Assembly (NCBI RefSeq): GCF_021134715.1 | Contig: NC_060027.1 | Span: 2,356,001 to 2,420,000, forward strand | Reading direction: 5' to 3' | Origin: Daphnia pulex | Taxonomy: Eukaryota > Arthropoda > Branchiopoda > Diplostraca > Daphniidae | Length of the DNA: 64,000 nt | In this document: positions 35,106-47,800 of the stretch, one piece after another | Numbering within the stretch: position 1 is the stretch's first letter | Layout of the letters: every line of letters starts with the position of its first letter | The notes under the pieces: model-generated | Databases searched by the model: none | Seen by the model: only the letters and a program-made list of their open reading frames with translations | What the model was told of the DNA's origin: nothing | Translations under genes and position numbers: made by a program

Positions 35106-37690
35106 ATGGATTCGTCCTCAAAGAGTTTGTACGATTGGCTGCTAATTATTCTTTTAGTTCTTACAGCGGTTCCAACTGGTTCTTCTGCAACTCCAGTTGC
35201 GCAAAAAAATGCTCGTGAGTTACTTATTTTTTTAAAACATACTATTTTTCGAATTGTGTCGCCAACGCATTTCATATTTCCATTTCAGTGTGTCAAAATT
35301 TTCAATTTGAAATGCGGAATTGGTTTTCGTGTCTGCTGTATTTCCCTTTTATTTTGTGGTTATTTTTTTAACAAATGTAATTAATTCATTGCTGATTTAT
35401 GTTCTTGTTTTATCGCCCAATTGAAACATTTTTAGGAAGACTTTCTCAATTCGAAGTGAGCGCCAGCCTTACAGTCAATACTTCCGCTATAATAGCTGCC
35501 AACAACGCTGTAGCTACAAAAGCTGCTGTCGAAGAAGATTTCATGACTCAATTGAGCCTTCACATGGACTGGGAACATTTGCTGTCACCTGCTCCACTCA
35601 GCATCGGACTTTTAGGCGATCTCATCATCATGTCGTCCCAGGCTCACGATTTTGCGATCGACAGCGAACTGCCAAGGAGCGGTGAAATCAAGTACGTCAA
35701 ATACCCCAAGAGCTTCCGCGCCACTTTGGTTCAAATCGCCAACGGAGGCCACCGCGCTTTCATGATGGCCCACAACAACATGGACAAAATCAAACTGTTA
35801 ACGGGCGACGTTCCGGCCTACATGAGAGAAGCCACTCGAATTCTGGTGACGGGCGACGAAGAGCTGGTTCAGGACTATCTTCCGGCGCCATTGAGTCGCA
35901 TCCGGGAATCGGCTGTTCAGAGCGTCCTGCTGTCCAAAGCGGTCGTCTACCAATTCGAGCACGTCATGAATTTGACGGCGGAAGTGCTTGAAATGTGTAC
36001 CAGCGAAAAGAGCCAACAAGAGATGAATCTAAGAGAAAATCTGGATAAGGAGAAGATTCTCAACTTTACAATTCCGTTGGTCCAGCAAGAAATAGACCAA
36101 CTGAACCAGACCGTGATGAAAGATACGGCGATAATGGATCGGGCCGAAGACGATATGCGTCAGGCTCTGAAAGAAATGCCATCAGGATGGCAAATAATCG
36201 GCATGGATTTCACCGAGAGTGTGGCCAATATGGCGACCTCGTTCTTGACAGGATTGGGAAGGATTGCCAATCCTATCTCATTTTTTACTGACTTCAAAAA
36301 GGCTGTTTCCCAGGGGTATAATCCAGAATCGGATTCCAGCAATGATTCTACTTCCGGCGCCCAAGTTCCTGAACCGAGTTTGTGTCTCTTGCAGCACCGT
36401 ATGCAAATCTATAATCTGTTTGGTATTGCCAAAAAGTTGTGTCAAACCAACACGACCTTACAGTCCATCGACTCGGCTAAAGGAATATACAAAGCCACTT
36501 CCGACTTGAAAAGATTGGACAAGATGCTGGATGCAGTCAGCGAATGTCAGCCGATCGTTGACGTCATTGAAGAGGCCAAGTCCGTCGCAAATCAACTAGC
36601 AGACTTGGCCAAACTGAAAAAGTCAGAGAACGTTACGGATGAAGATTTCGCCCAAGAACGAAAATCTTCCTTCGAAGACTTGAAGGAACAAATGAAAAGC
36701 TTGCAAGCTTATGCTGGAAATTTGCACGAATTGGTGCTGTCAAATCAGCAGGCCGTCCCCAACAAAACACCGCTATTGTCCAGAGCTCAGCAGGCCAATT
36801 CTGGTGGCACAGCTAGCCAACAACAGCTGGCCAATTGCCGCTTTAAGGCCGACACGGCACGGGCCACTTTTCAGCATACCCGTGAATCACTCGACAAGAA
36901 ACGCGCATTGATGATGGAACACAATAAAGAGTACATCAAATTGCTGACGGAACAGCAGAGTCTGAAACTAGACCAGGTTCGCTACGACGAAATCATCGCC
37001 GCCTTGCAGGAAGGTCTCAGGACATTGGGTGTATTGAAAGAGCATTGGACCAAATTGGTCATGTTCTTCCAAAAGATAGCCAACATTGTCGAGCATGTCG
37101 CAGCCAAGAGCATTGAAGATTTCGCCAATCACATTGAGACTACCAGTCAGAAGCTCAAGCACGTCCATAAAGAATTCGTCATCGATGCCATCTATTCCAA
37201 AGCTTTGAAAGCTACTCAGGCTACCGCTTTGGTGCACAATATGGCCACCACTTACCTGGATGTGTCTGGTAAATATATCATGCCCAGCGTAGCTATTCTC
37301 AGTCGACTTAACGCCATCGATCCGAGAACGGCTAATGTTGAGCGTGCCAACTTATTGGCCAAGTGCCAAGAGGATTCGCAAAATATCGTCGATCTCATTA
37401 TTGTGGAAAAGGAAAAAGTCATCAGGAAAGTCGAAGCCCGTGAAGCGCAAATCAAGAAAGAATATGCCTTCCTCAACGACATAAGATCCAAACAAATTGA
37501 ATTTCTACGGCAGAAAACGCAAACTGAAATGCAACAGCAAGTTAAAAGAGGTAAATTGAATCAAAACCAATTGTCGGCCGCAGTGGAACAGACACTCGTC
37601 AAAAGGATTGAAGACGACGAATTCTTGAGAGAAAATCACGTTTTCAATTATCAAATCAACTCGGAAGAAGTTGAACCTGAAGAATTTTAA
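35106..37690 (+). CDS. Secreted large helical protein, member F, 787 aa
   Basis: Two exons, 35106-35214 and 35436-37690, joined at phase 1. Exon 1 encodes a signal peptide (WLLIILLVLTAVPTGSSA). The rest is almost entirely helical. SFRATLVQI is at about residue 129, with AFMMAHNNMDKI following. A hydrophobic stretch (MATSFLTGLGRIANPISFF) is at about residues 301-319, then a Ser-rich acidic loop (SDSSNDSTSG). LKEHWTKLVMFFQKI is at about residue 573, and the tail is acidic. The overall plan of long helix, hydrophobic hairpin-like segment and long helix recalls ClyA-type alpha-helical pore-forming proteins, but no sequence signature proves this. It is the most complete family member here. Confidence 0.9.
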
Positions 37691-37997
37691 ATTTTATTAA
37701 GGTTTTTAAACGGTGTTGTTGCCAACAACTCAAACCAAACGGGAATAGACAATACAAGTTAGTTTACACAGCAATTTGTTTAGCATTATTAACCCTCTGG
37801 TATTAAATATACATCCATGTAAATGATTTTGTAATGGCGTCGACTAGCACTAAAGCGTGAATATTTCATACACCAAATAGGCAATTTTCGAAGAGCAGTA
37901 AAAAGCCCAACCTAGATAACTACAAAGTTTATTGGAAGCATAACGGTATGGCAGTTGTGTACTACACACTGTTGGTATTTTCAAAAGACAATTTCTC
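37691..37997. other. Convergent 3' interval between member F and the asparaginase gene
   Basis: About 300 bp holding the 3' untranslated ends of two convergent genes. Nothing else seen. Confidence 0.5.
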
Positions 37998-40988
37998 TTA
38001 GCGATTCGTCAGCATTTCAAGAATATTTTCATGTTTAAATTTTCGAGCGACGTCTGCTGCCGTGAGTCCAAAGTCATCTTTCTTATCGATCAACACTTTA
38101 TTCTTCAGCAGAAACGTTACACACGAGTCCTAATTAAAATACATTCCTAATTATTAAACAATTTTAACCACTGGATGGGCAAAATAAGGTTTGTACCTGC
38201 TTGTGGTGAACTGCTAAATGAAGGGCTGTTCGATTGCTGACATCCGGTTGATTCAGATCAGCTCCAGCTTTCATCAACGAGGTCAGCCTTTTGACGTTTC
38301 CTTTAGCGGCGGAACTGCACAGCATTTCGCCAATCGTGTGAGGTCCATTCGTCAAGTGAGCACCACACTGGACCAAAACTGATATCTAAATAGTCAAATT
38401 AAAAACAGAAGAAGTTTATAAAAAATCCAACAGTAAAATGAAAACAATAATCAACACGTACAACTTCCTGATGATCACCAGACACGGCCGACATCAATGG
38501 CGTGTTTCCTAATCGATCCCTCGAATGGACGGATGCTCCTCTGCCCAGCAGGAACTCTACAACCGACAATCGGCCTTCACCAGCCGCCACATGAAGTGGA
38601 GTTCTACCATCACTGTCAGACGCAGACAAATTAGCACCGTATTTCTCCAACGATTCGAGTTTCGATAAATCTTCCGTCTATACACGCGACAAAAACAGAA
38701 TCAAATTACACAAAGCTGAAAAATACAAAGAATAATAGTTGAAAATCACCTTGACAGCGGAACAAATGAGTGAAGGAAAGAGAACATCTTTGAGTTGGTC
38801 CATTTCTTCACTGGAAGACAAGTGCAGGGATCGCGCCAAAGCTTCAATCAGTTCCATTTCTTTGACCAGCGTCGTATGCGGAAGCGTCAATTCTCCCCTC
38901 AAATTAGTCATCATCATTTGCCTCTTTGTGTCGAGATCCCACTCGTCTTTCGACAAAACGTACGACAATTTCGTCAGGGCGGCCTCAGGAGTCATATCGG
39001 CACCGGGGATGACTCCAGCTTCCAACAGCGCTGCCCCAGTTTCGTAAATGGCCTGAACAGCGCCGTGGCAGCACTGCGTCGTATTGATAATCAAAACGCC
39101 CTTTTGGGTAGCCCTACGCAGTTCATCGATGAGATCCAGACGATTAGAAGGGACGTTGCCTAGAACGACAAAAAGAAGATATTAAAATAAGTTGTCGATA
39201 GTGGGAAAAGCTACTAGACGGTCAAACTTACCCGATCCGTATGTCTGCATGACAATGCCTTCGATTGGCGGATGAAGAAGGGCGCGAACAGTTTGAATGG
39301 TGATACTGGGAAAGAGTCGAAGCAAGCAAACATTTCGATTCAAAATGGAATGGACACGAAACCGATCGATCGTCACCGGTCTAAAAACAGATCTGTATTC
39401 CACTAGAAAATTGAATGTCAAGCCCAAAGTTAATATTGCAAAAGCGACGCAAGAGTCTCGCATATTCATATTCAATTACCGTGCACGTCAATGCCAAAGT
39501 GGGCGAGCGACGGAAGATTGGGAGAGTCGAACGCGTCAAGGGAACCGTTGGAGCGTTTAACCGTCCGGTTGCCACGGTAGAGTTTGTGGTTGAAAAAGAC
39601 GCAAACCTCGGGGATGCAATAGCTTCCGGCCACGATCAAAGCCCCGAGGAAATTATCTCTTCCGTCGCTTCGGATTTCGAAAATGGGAATCTGCGAACCG
39701 GTGACAATTACCGTCTTGCCCAGGTTCTCCAGCATGAAAGACAGCGCCGAAGCCGTGTAGGAGAGCGTGTCGGTGCCGTGGAGGATGACGAAACCATCAA
39801 AGAGTTCGTACGATCGCTGCGTAATCGAGAAACCCGTTAAACGTCAAACGCAATTCATCAGCGCGTCAAAGAGAGAGAGGTAGGAAATGCAATCTCACCC
39901 TCAGATCCTTGGCGATATTGATCCAGTCATCCATTGTCATGTTCGACGAGTCCAATAACGGCTCGTACTCGTAAATGGTGTAGAGAATGCGCTTGGCGTC
40001 GGGACCGAGCGAAGGCAGAGCCAAAGGAGCCTTGTGGGTGTTTCCGGCGCCGAAACGAGCCGTCGCGTATTTCTCGTCGTGCAAATGGATGGCCTTTCGG
40101 ATCATTCGTTCCAGCGCATTCGCCATGGGCACCAGAGCTAAAAAAAAGCAATAAGAATCAAGGTCACAAGATGTTGCGCAACACGGAGGAATTCGCGTAA
40201 CATATCCAAGGCCAAACATCAAATAAAGCATCCAGGGACTCTATAAACAATTACAAGCCTTCGACATAACTCCGCCGAGTTCCTATCTGCCACGAAATTA
40301 AAATAAAAAAGGCAAGTCATGTAATTTGCTTTCCTTATCAGTCACATGGCGTCACAACAATAAATAACTTATCACCCTAGAAAAACAAAGGAGAAAGTTT
40401 TCGGCGAAAAAGCTATCCGGGTTTAATGACTTTTGGCATCTTCCGCCGAGAATGAAGACCAAACTGGTTTAAAAATACCGAAAGAAAAAGAGGCGTGGCT
40501 GAAATTTAAATTTAAAGTAACACGATTACACGCTGACAGCGTCAGTCGTACCATGTGACGTCAATCCGGCCTTCCCACAACCGGATCGATAAAAACGAAA
40601 AGGACCATGTGGGTATATAAGAGTAAACAAGGCTTAATTCTTACCTCCATTCTCGTTTCTCATCATGCCGATCGTTCCCCCTGTAAAATGAAACGAAAAA
40701 AGAAACAAAATAATTAAAGACCATGTTTTCATTTCAATCCAATCGTTCGCCATTTATACCCGTGTAGAGAACCAAGACTTTCGATTCGTTCTTGGCTTCG
40801 AGGTTGGCGCAGACGTCCATAGACGAGTGGCGCCATAGTTTCTTGGGAACGTGAGCCGCGTCGATAGGAGGGCCAGCGTTTCCCGGCGATGTAGAAACAA
40901 TTTCGCTATCGTCGTCCGCTTCCAACAAGGCACAAGACGCCGTCGCCATCGCCTCCGTCTCCTTGCGGCTGCTGCTGCTGCTCAGCAT
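37998..40988 (-). CDS. ASPG: L-asparaginase with C-terminal ankyrin repeats (ASPG/60 kDa lysophospholipase type), 652 aa
   Basis: Nine exons fit in phase: 40988-40760, 40680-40645, 40137-39899, 39816-39480, 39402-39232, 39159-38750, 38677-38462, 38385-38197 and 38129-37998. The type I/II asparaginase signature TGGTIGM (about residues 76-82) is split by the first intron; its Thr is the expected nucleophile. The second active-site motif HGTDT is at about 181-185, followed by SDGRDNFLGA. Ankyrin repeats occupy about 475-652 (DGRTPLHVAAGEGRLSVVEFLLGRG, NRTALHLAVHHKQ). Catalysis would be L-asparagine to L-aspartate and ammonia in the cytosol. Animal ASPG proteins share this asparaginase plus ankyrin order. 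ATGs at 40988 and 40949 are both possible starts. Confidence 0.92.
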
Positions 40989-43924
40989 CGTCTCTACCGT
41001 CTAGCCAGAGTTACAGAATGTAACCCAAATGCGTACAGCAGCACGATAAAATCAAAAGAAAGACAAAAATATCGGATTAAACCAAAAACAAACATCGAGA
41101 AAGCAGATAATGTCAAAAAACAACTTGATTATTGGAAAAGAAAAAAACAACAAAAAACTACAGAATCAACGCAACTACTATTTACACTTCGTACCTCGTC
41201 GTTCCACTTTTGAGAGGAAAAATAAAAAAACCCCAAACAAACGACGACGCTGCTACTTTTGATTTTTTTCGTTTGGTTAAAAGACGCACAAACCTGCGCT
41301 GTGAATTTCACTGAGGGCCGAGAGACGATAGCGATTTAACAACTTGGCTTTTTTTCGTTTCGCGAAGGAGATCTCCTACGAGCGTGTCTGTGTGTGCGCA
41401 ACGGCTCCCAATGTGTGATGTCGAGCGCGCGCAGTTTCCTCGCAGAGTTCGTTATTTTTTTTTTAAAGCTGACACACACACACAGCAAAAAGAGGCTGAT
41501 GCAATCGAGCTGCGAACCCGAGTAAAATTACACGAGACAAACACACACACACAAGAGAGAACAGAGCATCAGAATGAGTAGTAGGAGCACAGAAGCAGCT
41601 TTTACTCGTTTTGGTGAATGGGGGAGCCAAAGTGGGTGTGGTCAAAACGAGAATGGAGGAGAGGTGGGAGTGGCCAAATCGAGAAATGTCGAGCCATCGG
41701 ACGAGACGCAGAGCAAATAGATTTGTCGATTTCGCCTTACTCTCCCAAGGACATGCGCAGCGTCTCTCATTTCTCTCTCGACTGGGGGGGATAGATAGGG
41801 GGAAATGGCAACATGGCATGCCAAATCGAAAGGGCGGGAAAATGGCAATCAGTTTTATGTTTAAATTATATGAACGAGTCAAGTGATTCCAAAATGCAAA
41901 TGTTGAAAAAAGTTTACAAATGTTGAACACGAATCAAATTGATTAATTCATTTCCAAAAATGGGGTCCGACGCCGATTTCTCTTCTTCGAAATAACCCGA
42001 ATCTCTTACCTGATCTATTTTTAAGCAATCGTCCCGTCACACACCCACACACGCACAAACACGCGCTTTTGAAAAATGTCTACACGGAAGAAACGAACTC
42101 GGTAGGCGGATCCACGATTTTCTTTTCTTTTTCGCAGACGGTCGGAAGAGCGCGGGTTCTCGTTTATTTGATTGCCGGCGAATCAATTCGGTTCGATTGC
42201 TCTACACACACACAATTTCGTTTGTGTGTTGCCTTGCCTAAAATAGATGCGATAATTTTGGTTTGAATTGAATGAAGAGAAACACCCGAGCTCGTCGCAC
42301 CTGCAAGGCCCGACGACGAAAACGTTTCGATTTCTTGTTTTTGGGTTGAGCATCCACAAAATGGTCGTGTATTCTTTGTCTTGTTTTTCATGACGTGTCG
42401 CTTTTCAGCCAAAAGAAACAAAGGTCTTACAAAATATTTCGAATCAAATCGCACCGTATGATCGGGGGGGTTGAGGGCGGGAGGTGGTTTGGAGCAGATT
42501 GCAAAGAGAAAAACGATTCTCAAATTTGTTTAAAATCATGTAAGAACTTGCAAAAAAAAAAAGAGAATAAAGGTGCGATGGAGACAAAAAAAAACGAGGA
42601 GATATATAATGCAGACGACGTCATCGGGGGGCAAGAATGTCTTGGGTGGGTGGGATAGGATTCAGTAATTTTCTTTCCAAAAATTGTTTTGAGAAGTTTA
42701 AATTTCAAACTAACCGCGTACATTTGAAATGACCAAATGACGGAAAATTCTGATCCATCCGGAAGAACGACTGTGGGGGTGTGTAGTAGGAGAGGGGGAC
42801 GATGATAATAACGTTGAACGGAAATGAGGATACAAACAAGTGACAAGTACTAAACAACTACTTCGATCGATGATTTGAGAGACAGAATTTTAAGAAAAAA
42901 AAGGAGAAATAAACAATTTTGAATCCTTTCTCTCTCCGTGTGTGAAACTTCTTTTCGCTTTAGACTCTCGGGCACGCGACGCTCACTTCTCCATCGTCTT
43001 TCAAACGGCCGCGCTGCAAAAGCCAAGGAAGAGGTGGACATTTTGTTTTTTAAGAGAGAGGGAGAGAGACCGGATGTGTTGAGGTGAAAAAAGTCTCATC
43101 GCCTTTCAATTTTTTTCCAGTTGCGTCACACATTTTTCTTTATTGTTATCAAATTAATATTCAGAACGCACGAGAAGGGCGACGACGATATGAGAACACG
43201 AATCGGTGAATTATTGTTTTGAAACTTGATAATTTTTTTTTCCTTTTTAATTTGGTTGTCTTTTATAATTACTTCCCACAAGGACGACGCTGCGCGCACA
43301 TACTTCCGATTCTTTTAGTTTTTCGCTTTTCTTTTTGTGTGTGTGTCTTAATAACGGCGGGGAGGCAGGTCTCGATCTCCGAGTGGGGCGGCGCCCGGAT
43401 AGCTGTTGGTACAACGGTAGAGAGAGCATAGAGACAAGTGTCACGAATTTGGACGGTCGGAATATACAGCAAATTCAACAAAATATTTCAAAATGAAAAT
43501 TTTGATTTACTAATGAGAAGATGTAAAAAAAAAATGAAAAGAAACTACGACAGCCATGGAGGGGCTGTATTTGTGTCGGATCTACGCAAAGTGGACCGCG
43601 AAACGGTCAGCAATGAATCGAAAGAAAATCAAAAGCCAAAAAATTTCCCCGGTCTTTCACCGCGTTCACTTGGCCTAGACCACCACACACTTTTTAGAAT
43701 GCTACTTTATTTGCGTCGAATAAGTTCCTATTGGCGAGAGCAACGACTGGACGACAACGATAGAAGGCTAGAGATAGCTTACCGTCTAGAGCCGTATGGG
43801 TCAGATGGCACCGCTTCGTACACGTCACGATCAAATCGACCACTGAAAAGTTGCACAAGGAAATGAAATTAAAACCACGAAATGCCGAATTCTTTCCGCT
43901 GCGGTTTCAGGCAAAGGTAGCTTA
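40989..43924. other. Gene-poor stretch between asparaginase and RRM genes
   Basis: Probably contains 5' untranslated exons and promoter of the minus-strand asparaginase gene; a donor-like CGCAG|GTTTGT is near 41291 on the minus strand. Otherwise CA/GT runs, poly-A and poly-T. Overlapping short frames on both strands are not conserved-looking. Confidence 0.4.
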
Positions 43925-44855
43925 CTAGGTGTCACCCATTGGGCCAGGAGGTGGAGTCCTTCTGCGGTATTCAGGTCCGGCACGTGATGGCGGGTAATCG
44001 GCTGAGGGTGGTGGGCGCCTGTCGTATGGTGAACCGCCCATCGGAGGCATTGGGCGACGATCCCGATCACCGCCACCGTAACGGTCTCCATAAGCTGGCT
44101 CGTAACCACGTCGCTCGTATGACGGTGGGCCATAAGGATCGCGGGAAACAGGAGCAGGTCCACGCCGACCGTACATGTCAAAGTCCTCATAGTATCCTGG
44201 AAAATACATTTATCGTTAAGATTTTGAAATTTGCAACCAAGACATTTTGAATGATTGCCTCCACCATTTGAAGGAGGTAGACCACCTGGAGGGCCATATC
44301 GGTCTCCAAGACCTCTTGGACGGTCATAGGGTGAAGGCCTGCCACCACCGAAACCTCCATTGCGTCCAACAGGGCCACCTCCACGACCACCACCTGGTGA
44401 CCGTCCACCTCTGCCTCCTCCACCACCACCACCTCCTCCTCCGGCTCCTTTCTTTCCAGTTGAGGGCTGAAACGAAATGCAATGTATCATTAGTCTACAT
44501 TCGATGAAGTAACTTGACATCAACAGTGGAAACATTACCTCAACAGTGATGCGAGAGCCCATAAATTCAGAGTTATGCAACGCAGCGATAGCTCGTTTAG
44601 CCATTTCTTCAGATTTCATGTGCACAAAGCCAAAACGGTTAAGGACGTCACATTCTGTAATGACGCCATACTTCTCAAACAAGGCGCGTAGGTCTTCTTG
44701 CTTCGCATCGAGAGGCAAACGTCCAACGAAAATTTTTGTCTAAAATTCCCATTCAATTAGAAAACAGAGACATTAATGAAATGACTTTTTCGGAAATTTT
44801 CAGGCGGTATCAACCCTTTTTGAAATGTTTGGTAACTTACCGGCGGTGCGGCCAT
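43925..44855 (-). CDS. RRM and RGG-rich RNA-binding protein, 238 aa
   Basis: Four exons: 44855-44841 (MAAPP), 44739-44539, 44466-44238 and 44196-43925. A single RRM covers about residues 6-72, with RNP2 KIFVGR at 7-12 and RNP1 RFGFVHMK at 40-47. Then a Gly-run/RGG region (GGRGGRSPGGGRGG) and a Tyr/Arg/Pro-rich tail ending PPPGPMGDT. The RRM resembles the Lark/RBM4 type (LRALFEKYG, ECDV), but no CCHC zinc knuckle is present. The donor of exon 3 (CTTG|GTTGCA) is weak; it is chosen because it alone keeps frame with the tail exon, so the tail may be alternatively spliced. Probable nuclear mRNA-binding or splicing factor. Confidence 0.85.
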
Positions 44856-47800
44856 TTTCTGTCTAGTAAGTTATATAAAAAAAAATCACACAGCGCAAAA
44901 GTCCCTTGCAAAGTTGTTCAGCTATTTAAATTGACAATAATTTCAATACAAGATTGGATGTCGAAGGATTCAGCGAGCGCACGAAATTCGTAAAAGTTTC
45001 ACACGTAAAGAGCCTTTTTTTCTTTTTCTCTCCTTTTGGCTGGGTAAGCGTCAGAAGCCGGGACCGAGTTGCCAGATTGACTAAATAATTTCTTTTTTTT
45101 TAACAATTAAAAATAATGTTGATATATCGATATATTGAAAGTAATTGACAGCTAAAATCGATTTCTCATTTTTCTCATTTTCTTTCCCGGGTTATTCAAA
45201 TAAAATTAAATGTTTTACTTAACTTTTAATAGCTTGAGAAAACAAACCATGCAGCAATGCAATAAAAAAAAATTTGCTATCCTACTCTCTCGAAATGGTC
45301 CAGCCATCTCAATATTGTATTACCATCAACTTAATTACATCGGTAAATCGCATTAAGTGCTGCCGACCATGCCCGTCGTTTATTCCACGAACCGCACTTA
45401 TTTCATGCTCACCCCAAAATGGGGTTATAATGTTACAGCTGTTACACAAAGGGCAGCAGCAGCCTTTTCATCTTGACACTCGCGCGAATGCGAATAGATT
45501 AATTTCCAGGTATACAAATGTGTTTTGTATATATATGTATGCCACTACATAAAAGCAGGAACCATTTCGAAGAAAAGTAGTTATTAAAGTATACAACATC
45601 TCTAGCAAGTAGAGTACCACTTGACACTTGCATAAAAGAACCCTATATCCTTTCGACGTCGGGCCAATGGGGCTGGCACTTAAAAAAAGCGAGCATTGGC
45701 AGCCGAATAAAAAAAAGAAGTATTTTATATCCTGAGCACATGTATATGCACGACGTCATTAGTGCTGTGTTATATGGTTCTTTCTTAATGGCATTGCTGG
45801 CCTTGCCCCGCGCCTTTTGACATTTGATCCTATATAGTGTAATCGTCTGAGCTGGGACTATAGAGATGAAGCAATATACATACATCTGCATTATTACATT
45901 GCGATTATGTATAGTCGGGGGTAGGAGCCTGTTTTTTCCTGTGGCGCGCTAATATAAATTATCTCTCGGCGCTGGAAAGAAGCTCGAGAGCATCAGCGGG
46001 AGGCTAGAGAGAGCCCTCAGTTATGCACGCTAATTAGTGCGCTATATATCCCACACTCCCGAAATATAATGACCGCATTGCGTGAGTTATATCCATTTCC
46101 CTTTTGTATTTTTGCCTGCCTTCGCTAGATGGCGATCGAATGAGCCGAAAAAGAAATAAAGAAAAAATTACTTTAGCCGAGCTAGAATAGAATGAAATGG
46201 AAATTGAATTACTTTCCATTTCGAAAATGAGGTGGGACAGCCCAGCGAGGGATCTTCGTCGGCGGCCCTTACAAGCGGAAAACATTCCCCCGGGTATATT
46301 TATTCTCTAAGCGCGGTTAAATTGAGTGGAATTGAATTCGACTAGACGGAAATACACTTGGAAATACATATCTAAGGTCTTGGAGGTTTTTATAGACCGT
46401 CGTCCTCCTCCACAAGGCTAAAACGGATAAGACCCCCCTCCAAAATAACCAACTTTTGGGGTTCTTTTGTTTTGTTTTACTATCAAAGACCATCTTAGAG
46501 AAAAAGTCGTCCTCTCTCAATGTTCATCCGGGGTAAACTTTCTTCTTCTTCTTCTGCTTGCGGGGTCCGAATCTAAACTCTCTTTGGTCCCTTGATGGGA
46601 TTATAGGACGCGCGCAATGGGCTGGGCAGCAGCACAGCACAGCTATATATATGGGTGTTGCACTGCTGCTGCTGGTTCGAAACATGCCAGCATCAGAGAA
46701 AAGAAGAAGAAGAAGAAAAAAAACCATTTCGTGCTCCTGATTCAGGATGCTGATGCGTTCTTTGAACATAACCCGCACCAGCACCGACCAGCCCGTCTCT
46801 CAAGAGGATCGACTCGTCGGATGTGTGCGCTTAACAATTCTGTTGAATCAAAAGAAAAGAAGATATTACATAAGATGTATTCCGCAGCTCAAAGTTAGTA
46901 TAGAATAGAAAGAATAGGCCTATATAATGCAAACTGCTTTGAAATTACATCAAATGTTGTATTTACGCGTTTGATGTGTAGACATATTTAGACGACGACC
47001 GCTTGTGCTTGAATTCCGCATAAATGTTATTATTTGACGAGTGATATCAGCTTCAAATTCTATACGAGGTTTGATATAGATGTATGAATGGTTGATGTTG
47101 TTATACGCTCTTCATCAATTGCTTTTCCTAGAAACGGGATTCACCAGCATAACGCAAAAAGGAAAAGAGAGAGAAAGATCAAGAGATTGATAGATATAAA
47201 AAGACTATTGCGGATGTATGAGCCAGCACGGGCTAATGAAGCGATTCACTATATTATATATAGCGCTCGGGGATTCTCTATATATATCGGTCGCATAGAT
47301 ATAAATGTCATTCCAAAATGGCGTCAGAAACGAACGTGATTCGGCTGAAACAAGTCCAAAAAGGCCTCAGAATACAAGAAAGATATGTAGCACTCTTTTA
47401 ATCCATATTAATAAAGGACAATTTGTTTTGTATAGACTCGCAATATTCCGTTCCCATCGCTCTCCTTTCCATAGATTGGCTCTATACTCTCTCTCTTGTA
47501 TATTCTATATATCTATGCTGAATCCCTGCTGAGATGCGCAGCGTGTAACACACATAGTATATATAGATCCCATTTCTATTCTATGCTGCATTGACGTCAC
47601 CCCATCATTCGACACTGCCGTCGGTGGAGGCATTTGATTCCTGCAAAACACTATAAACCATAGCTGTATAACCTTTATTGATACGACGGCCGAACAGCAT
47701 CAGCAGCATAGCCAAAGAAATATAGAGGAAAACATTTTACTTTTATAGTGCTGCTGGAGATAGTAGTATAATACTATACAGCATCTCTCTCGGCCAAGGC

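Noticed and set aside
35399-35435. MFLFYRPIETFLG as the start of member F
   Set aside because: An acceptor (TTTTTAG) at 35435 joins in phase to a clear signal-peptide exon at 35106-35214, so these residues are intronic.
39415-39840. 141-codon plus-strand frame over the asparaginase gene
   Set aside because: Antisense shadow of conserved asparaginase exons 3-4.
44247-44507. Plus-strand His/Leu-rich frame
   Set aside because: Antisense of the Gly/RGG-coding exon of the RRM protein.
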